This document shows positions 60,130 through 64,000 of a stretch of 64,000 bases of DNA, piece by piece; the stretch's first letter is position 1; each line of letters begins with the position of its first letter. Under the pieces are notes generated by a model. The model was not told where the DNA came from, searched no databases, and worked only from the letters and a program-made list of their open reading frames with translations. The DNA lies in NCBI GenBank assembly GCA_009841405.1, contig VXLV01000032.1, forward strand, positions 82,174 through 146,173, in the 5' to 3' direction. The translations under genes were made by a program, and so were the position numbers. The stretch is from Chloroflexota bacterium (GTDB lineage Bacteria; Chloroflexota; Anaerolineae; Aggregatilineales; Phototrophicaceae).

Positions 60130-60879
60130 TCAGCAATTGGCGGCGCAATTGTTGAGCAAGAGGTAAAGGCTCAACACAAAGAGCGGGATCATCATCAGCC
60201 ACTCAAATGCTTGCTGGTTGATGCGGTCGATCAGATAGCGCGCGACCATCACGGCGGGCGGAATGAGCGCGAAAACCCAGGCGATGCTTAGCAGGCGCTC
60301 AAGGTCAAACAAGCCGAGCAGCATAAAGCCCGGCAATTTGGTCAGATTCATGACCGCGAAAAAGAGCGTGGTCGTGCCGATGAAGCGCCGGGGTGTCATC
60401 TGCGGCTGCAGCAGCAAGTATGCCGTGAAAGGCGGCGCGCCAACATTGGCCAGGGTCGAGCCGAATCCGGATGCCAAGCCGGCGAAATAGCCGTGCCATG
60501 TCCGCGGCCGGTACGACATCGCGGCCAGCCGGTCGCTGGCGATCTTGAAGATCAGGGCGAGCAGAGTCAAGCCGCCGATGATTCGCTTCAGCGTGAGGGC
60601 GTCAATGTCCTTGAGTACAAATGCGCCCAGAACCACGCCCAGCAATCCCGGGATGAGCATCAGGCCGATGTAGTGCCGGTCCCATTGTTTCCAGTAGAAA
60701 TACAGCGCGAAGCCGTCAGCGAAGATGAGCAGCGGCAAGACCAGGACGACGGCGACTTGCGGGTCGATGAGCAGCGACAACATCGGTACGGTCAGCGCGA
60801 CCGGGACCGGCCCACCGAGACCGCCCTTGGAAAAACCGACCAATACGCCAACCAGCGCGAATACAATAATCTCGTTCAT
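60130..60879 (-). CDS. Sulfite exporter TauE/SafE family protein
   Basis: VGVLVGFSKGGLGGPVPVALTVPMLSLL; repeated GFGSTLANVGAPPFTAYLL. Confidence 0.93.
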   Translation of the reverse strand: MNEIIVFALVGVLVGFSKGGLGGPVPVALTVPMLSLLIDPQVAVVLVLPLLIFADGFALYFYWKQWDRHYIGLMLIPGLLGVVLGAFVLKDIDALTLKRIIGGLTLLALIFKIASDRLAAMSYRPRTWHGYFAGLASGFGSTLANVGAPPFTAYLLLQPQMTPRRFIGTTTLFFAVMNLTKLPGFMLLGLFDLERLLSIAWVFALIPPAVMVARYLIDRINQQAFEWLMMIPLFVLSLYLLLNNCAANC

Positions 60880-60986
60880 CTGTCCCCAAGGAATCTGAGT
60901 CGCAGCCATTATACTGTATTCGCAGCCCGAATCCGACCGGTCCGCGCGCTTGCAACTCGCCCGGAGCGCAGAACGGAGAATACGCA

Positions 60987-61826
60987 GTGGACATCAAGCA
61001 GCTGAATGATGAAGGTCGCGAACTGTGGAACCGCAAGGCGCGCTTTTGGGATGCGTTGCACGGGGAGCGCGGCAACGAATTCCATCGCCTACTGGTTGAG
61101 CCCAGTGTGCTGCAACTGCTGCGGTTGCGGGCCGGCGAGTCCGTGCTGGATGTCGGTTGCGGCAACGGCGCGCTGGCGCGGCGGCTGGCCCGCGAAGGCG
61201 CGGCCGTGACCGCCATTGACTTCAGCCCCGCGATGATTGCTTTGGCGCGCGAACGCGACGAAGCATCCCATACAAGCATAGACTACCGGGTCATAGACGC
61301 GACCGACGAGGCGGCGCTGCTGCTGCTGGGCGCGCGGCGTTTCGATACCATCACCTGCACGATGAGCTTTATGGACATGCCGACGATTGATCCGCTCTTC
61401 GCCGCCGCCAGCCAACTGCTGAAGCCGGCGGGCCGCTTTGTCTTCGCGACCATGCACCCGGCCTTTAACTCCAACAATCCGGTCTTCCTGCACGAGAAAG
61501 AAGACCGCGACGGCGTCGTCAGCGAGCAATACGCTTTGAAGCTGCGGGCTTATCTTGCCATGCCGCCGGTCAAAGGATCGGGCGCGCCCGGCGAGCCGAC
61601 GCCGCACTACTACTTTCATCGCTCGCTCAGCGAGTTGCTCGGCGCTGCTTTTGACGCGGGATTCGTCCTGGACGCCTTGCTTGAGCCAACTTACGAAGCG
61701 GAAGAATCGGCCAGCGCGGCCAGCCTGGATTGGCGCCGGTTTCGCCAGTTCCCGCCGGTGCTCAGCGGTCGCTTGCGGCTAAGTCAGATGGACGGGCTCT
61801 CGGCATCCAGGACGGCGGACTCGTAG
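60987..61826 (+). CDS. Class I SAM-dependent methyltransferase
   Basis: VLDVGCGNGALARRLAREGAAVTAIDFSPAMI; GTG start. Confidence 0.93.
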   Translation: MDIKQLNDEGRELWNRKARFWDALHGERGNEFHRLLVEPSVLQLLRLRAGESVLDVGCGNGALARRLAREGAAVTAIDFSPAMIALARERDEASHTSIDYRVIDATDEAALLLLGARRFDTITCTMSFMDMPTIDPLFAAASQLLKPAGRFVFATMHPAFNSNNPVFLHEKEDRDGVVSEQYALKLRAYLAMPPVKGSGAPGEPTPHYYFHRSLSELLGAAFDAGFVLDALLEPTYEAEESASAASLDWRRFRQFPPVLSGRLRLSQMDGLSASRTADS

Positions 61827-62485
61827 CTGCCGCCGGCGAATTCGTTCAGCAGCGCCAACAAGTCCGCAACTGCCGCTTCGATATCCGCGCGGCCGCCGGC
61901 GTGATGCGCCTCCACCGTGATGACCGCCGCAGTCGTGCCGGCATTTGCGGCGCTGGTCGCGCTCTGCCGCCAGCACCAGCGCCGCGCCACAACCATCTTG
62001 TTTTCATCGGAGAAGACCACTTCGCCCGCTTCCGGGCGCATCGCCTCGCCGCTGGCCAGCTCGGTATACAGTTCGTCCCCGTCCGAGTAATGCACGGTAA
62101 TCGGCCTTGCGATCTGCCGCGTATCGAAGATGGCGACGGGCAAGCCATAGCGGATGCTGACCAGATTTCCGATATCGACCAGCGCGCTGATGCAAGGAAT
62201 ATCGCCCTTTTTCGTCAGCCGGCGCAGCAAGGCTTCAGCGGCGCTGCGGTATTTTGTGGGAGAGACGCCGAATGCGCTGAAGGCGCGGCGCCAGGCGCCC
62301 AGCGACGGCAGCTCGCTCAGCGGCGTCGCGCCGATCCGCGCCTTGACCGCGGCCTGCTCCGCCAGGTAGCGCTCTTTCAGCGCCGCCGGTGATGGCGCGT
62401 TGGTCATGCCGCGCGCGACAATCACGCCGCCGCAGAGGTCCGGATAATTGTTAGTGATTTGCTCGTCGTATTGAAAGCTGGTCAT
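61784..62485 (-). CDS. B3/B4 tRNA-binding-domain protein (PheT-editing-domain-like)
   Basis: FSAFGVSPTKYRSAAEALLRRL, LVDIGNLVSIRYGLPVAIFD, GEVVFSDENKMVVARRWCWRQ. Confidence 0.8.
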   Translation of the reverse strand: MTSFQYDEQITNNYPDLCGGVIVARGMTNAPSPAALKERYLAEQAAVKARIGATPLSELPSLGAWRRAFSAFGVSPTKYRSAAEALLRRLTKKGDIPCISALVDIGNLVSIRYGLPVAIFDTRQIARPITVHYSDGDELYTELASGEAMRPEAGEVVFSDENKMVVARRWCWRQSATSAANAGTTAAVITVEAHHAGGRADIEAAVADLLALLNEFAGGSYESAVLDAESPSI

Positions 62486-62486
62486 C

Positions 62487-63785
62487 TTAGCCTCCTGCGA
62501 CCAATTCGGGGGCGGCTGTCACCGACCCGCTTTCGTGCGATTCCAGCCAGTGGACAATCCGCAGCCAAATCAGCAGCGGCGCGACCGCGGCCAATGCTGA
62601 AGCAAATACGATTGCGCGCATGCCGCCATCGCCAACGGCGTCGATTGCAAAGCCCACCGCGAGGATGCCCAGGGTCTGCACCAGCTCGAAGCCGGCGAAA
62701 TCAAGCGAGAACATCCGCCCCAGGTATTCGTCATGCACCTGCTGCTGGATGATCACCGAACTGTATGTCCAATTGATCGAGCCGCCCATCGCCCGCACGA
62801 CCACCGCCAGCGCCAGAATCTCCAGCGACGGCGACAAGCCCCAAAACAGCCAGCCCAGCACGATCAAGGCGAAGCCGACGCTGATCAGCCGGCGCAGCGC
62901 GCGTACCGAATCGTCGCTGAAGCGATTGGCGATAAGCGGGCCGATGATAGCGCCCACCCCGAAAGCGGCCCACAGAATCGCCATCGAAGTGATGCCTTGG
63001 TCGCCCAGGACAAAGACCTGCGTGCCAAAGAAAATGAGCAGGGCGTCCGAACTGGTGATGCTCTGGCCGGCTTTGACAAATAGCGCGGCCGCAGTCTCCG
63101 GATGACGCCGCAAATAGCGCAGGCCATCCATGAAGGTACGCTCGGCCTTGTCCGTGACTTTGCGGGGCGGCTGGCCGATTTCCGAGCGCGGGCTGTCCGG
63201 GATCACAATAAGCATGACCAGAATCGCGGACAGCACAAAGGTCATGGCGTCGATCAGCAGCGCGATCTGCGTGCCGAAAATCTCCGCCACCAGCCCGCCG
63301 GCAATCGCGCCGATCGCCAGCATAGCCGACCAGGTAACGCTGCTCAGCGTATTGCCGATGATGAGCTGATGCCGATACAAGACGCTCGGCATGATGGCGT
63401 TGCGCGCCGGCTCGAACACCGAAGAAATCAGAAACTGGATGATGACGAGGACGTAGATCAGCGGCAGGTAATCCGGGCTTTGCGCGGCGAAGAGCAAGCC
63501 CAGCACAGCCACCGCGCGCAGCAGGTCGCTGGCGATCAGCAGGCGCTTGCGGTCAAAGCGATCCGCCAGCACGCCCGCCCAGGGCCGCGCCAGCAGCGGC
63601 GGCAGCATTCTGGCGATCAAGAAGCCGCTGACGGCGATGCCCTGATGCCCGCTGCCCTCGGTGTAGGTGATGATCAGCGCTGAGACGACAATGGTGCTGA
63701 ACCAGTCGCCGAGCAGACTGACCAGCTGCGCGCCCCAGAGCTTGGCGAAATCATGGTTGCTGTTGAGAAGTCTGATGTAGTCCAT
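62487..63785 (-). CDS. MFS transporter
   Basis: FAKLWGAQLVSLLGDWF, RPWAGVLADRFDRKRLLIASD MFS loop; 12 TM pattern; start chosen at 63785. Confidence 0.9.
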   Translation of the reverse strand: MDYIRLLNSNHDFAKLWGAQLVSLLGDWFSTIVVSALIITYTEGSGHQGIAVSGFLIARMLPPLLARPWAGVLADRFDRKRLLIASDLLRAVAVLGLLFAAQSPDYLPLIYVLVIIQFLISSVFEPARNAIMPSVLYRHQLIIGNTLSSVTWSAMLAIGAIAGGLVAEIFGTQIALLIDAMTFVLSAILVMLIVIPDSPRSEIGQPPRKVTDKAERTFMDGLRYLRRHPETAAALFVKAGQSITSSDALLIFFGTQVFVLGDQGITSMAILWAAFGVGAIIGPLIANRFSDDSVRALRRLISVGFALIVLGWLFWGLSPSLEILALAVVVRAMGGSINWTYSSVIIQQQVHDEYLGRMFSLDFAGFELVQTLGILAVGFAIDAVGDGGMRAIVFASALAAVAPLLIWLRIVHWLESHESGSVTAAPELVAGG

Positions 63786-63869
63786 TGGCGGCCCCGACTG
63801 TGGAACGCCAGTGTACAGCACATCGCCGCCGGATGCACGGCGCAACCGGCGCCCGGGCGGATCGTCGAC

Positions 63870-64000
63870 CCCCACCCCAAACCCTTCTCGCCATCTCTAT
63901 GGCGCGTAGACACTGCGGTTCTGGCGAGCATCCCATAAAGCGGGAGGGGCTATACGCGATGTCTTCGCGCTTTTGGCTCCCCCTCCCTGATGCTTCGGGG
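63870..64000. repeat. Candidate intergenic repeat rich in G4/C4 inverted arms (truncated by window end)
   Basis: CCCCCACCCC, GCGGGAGGGGCT ... GGCTCCCCCTCCCT and CCCTGATGCTTCGGGG; no coding support. Confidence 0.3.

Noticed and set aside
7245-64000. tRNA-Glu as attachment site of a genomic island
   Set aside because: The accessory region starts after the tRNA, but I saw no integrase, no second copy of the tRNA 3' end and no mobility genes

Overview
GC-rich bacterial contig, probably Chloroflexota-like by gene content and protein style (inference; no marker phylogeny possible here). Positions 1-7.4 kb are housekeeping: 3' part of polA, argF, cdaA-cdaR, der, lepB, a small zinc-ribbon protein, and tRNA-Glu(TTC) with its own promoter and terminator. 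Positions 7.4-64 kb are an accessory catabolic and uptake region. It holds three carbohydrate ABC importers (binding protein + two permeases), one branched-chain-amino-acid/amide ABC importer (livJHMGF), one peptide importer (DppABC-like) next to a spermidine-synthase-like membrane protein and an S9 peptidase, GH127 and GH51 arabinofuranosidases, glycogen phosphorylase, a DapA-like aldolase divergent from an MR/MLE dehydratase, and a long minus-strand cluster of ABC importer, sulfatases, PhyH oxygenases, an FAD oxidoreductase and one unrecognised 461-aa protein. SDR, amidase, LctP permease, DegT aminotransferase, TPP enzyme, TauE exporter, methyltransferase, B3/B4-domain protein and MFS genes close the window. 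Main leads: (i) the ~12-kb minus-strand sulfatase/PhyH/FAD/unknown-protein operon with its own ABC importer; (ii) a sulfatase in it whose formylglycine motif reads S-L-V-N-R; (iii) a LivH permease with a ~195-aa N-terminal extension made of two tandem AGPLWAA...GGFA(L/I)GP repeats; (iv) a strong stem-loop directly after each of the five solute-binding-protein genes; (v) overlapping palindromes at the start of the sulfatase-operon transporter; (vi) four importers lacking ATPase genes and five binding proteins lacking lipoboxes. No CRISPR array, phage, transposase or rRNA was seen.
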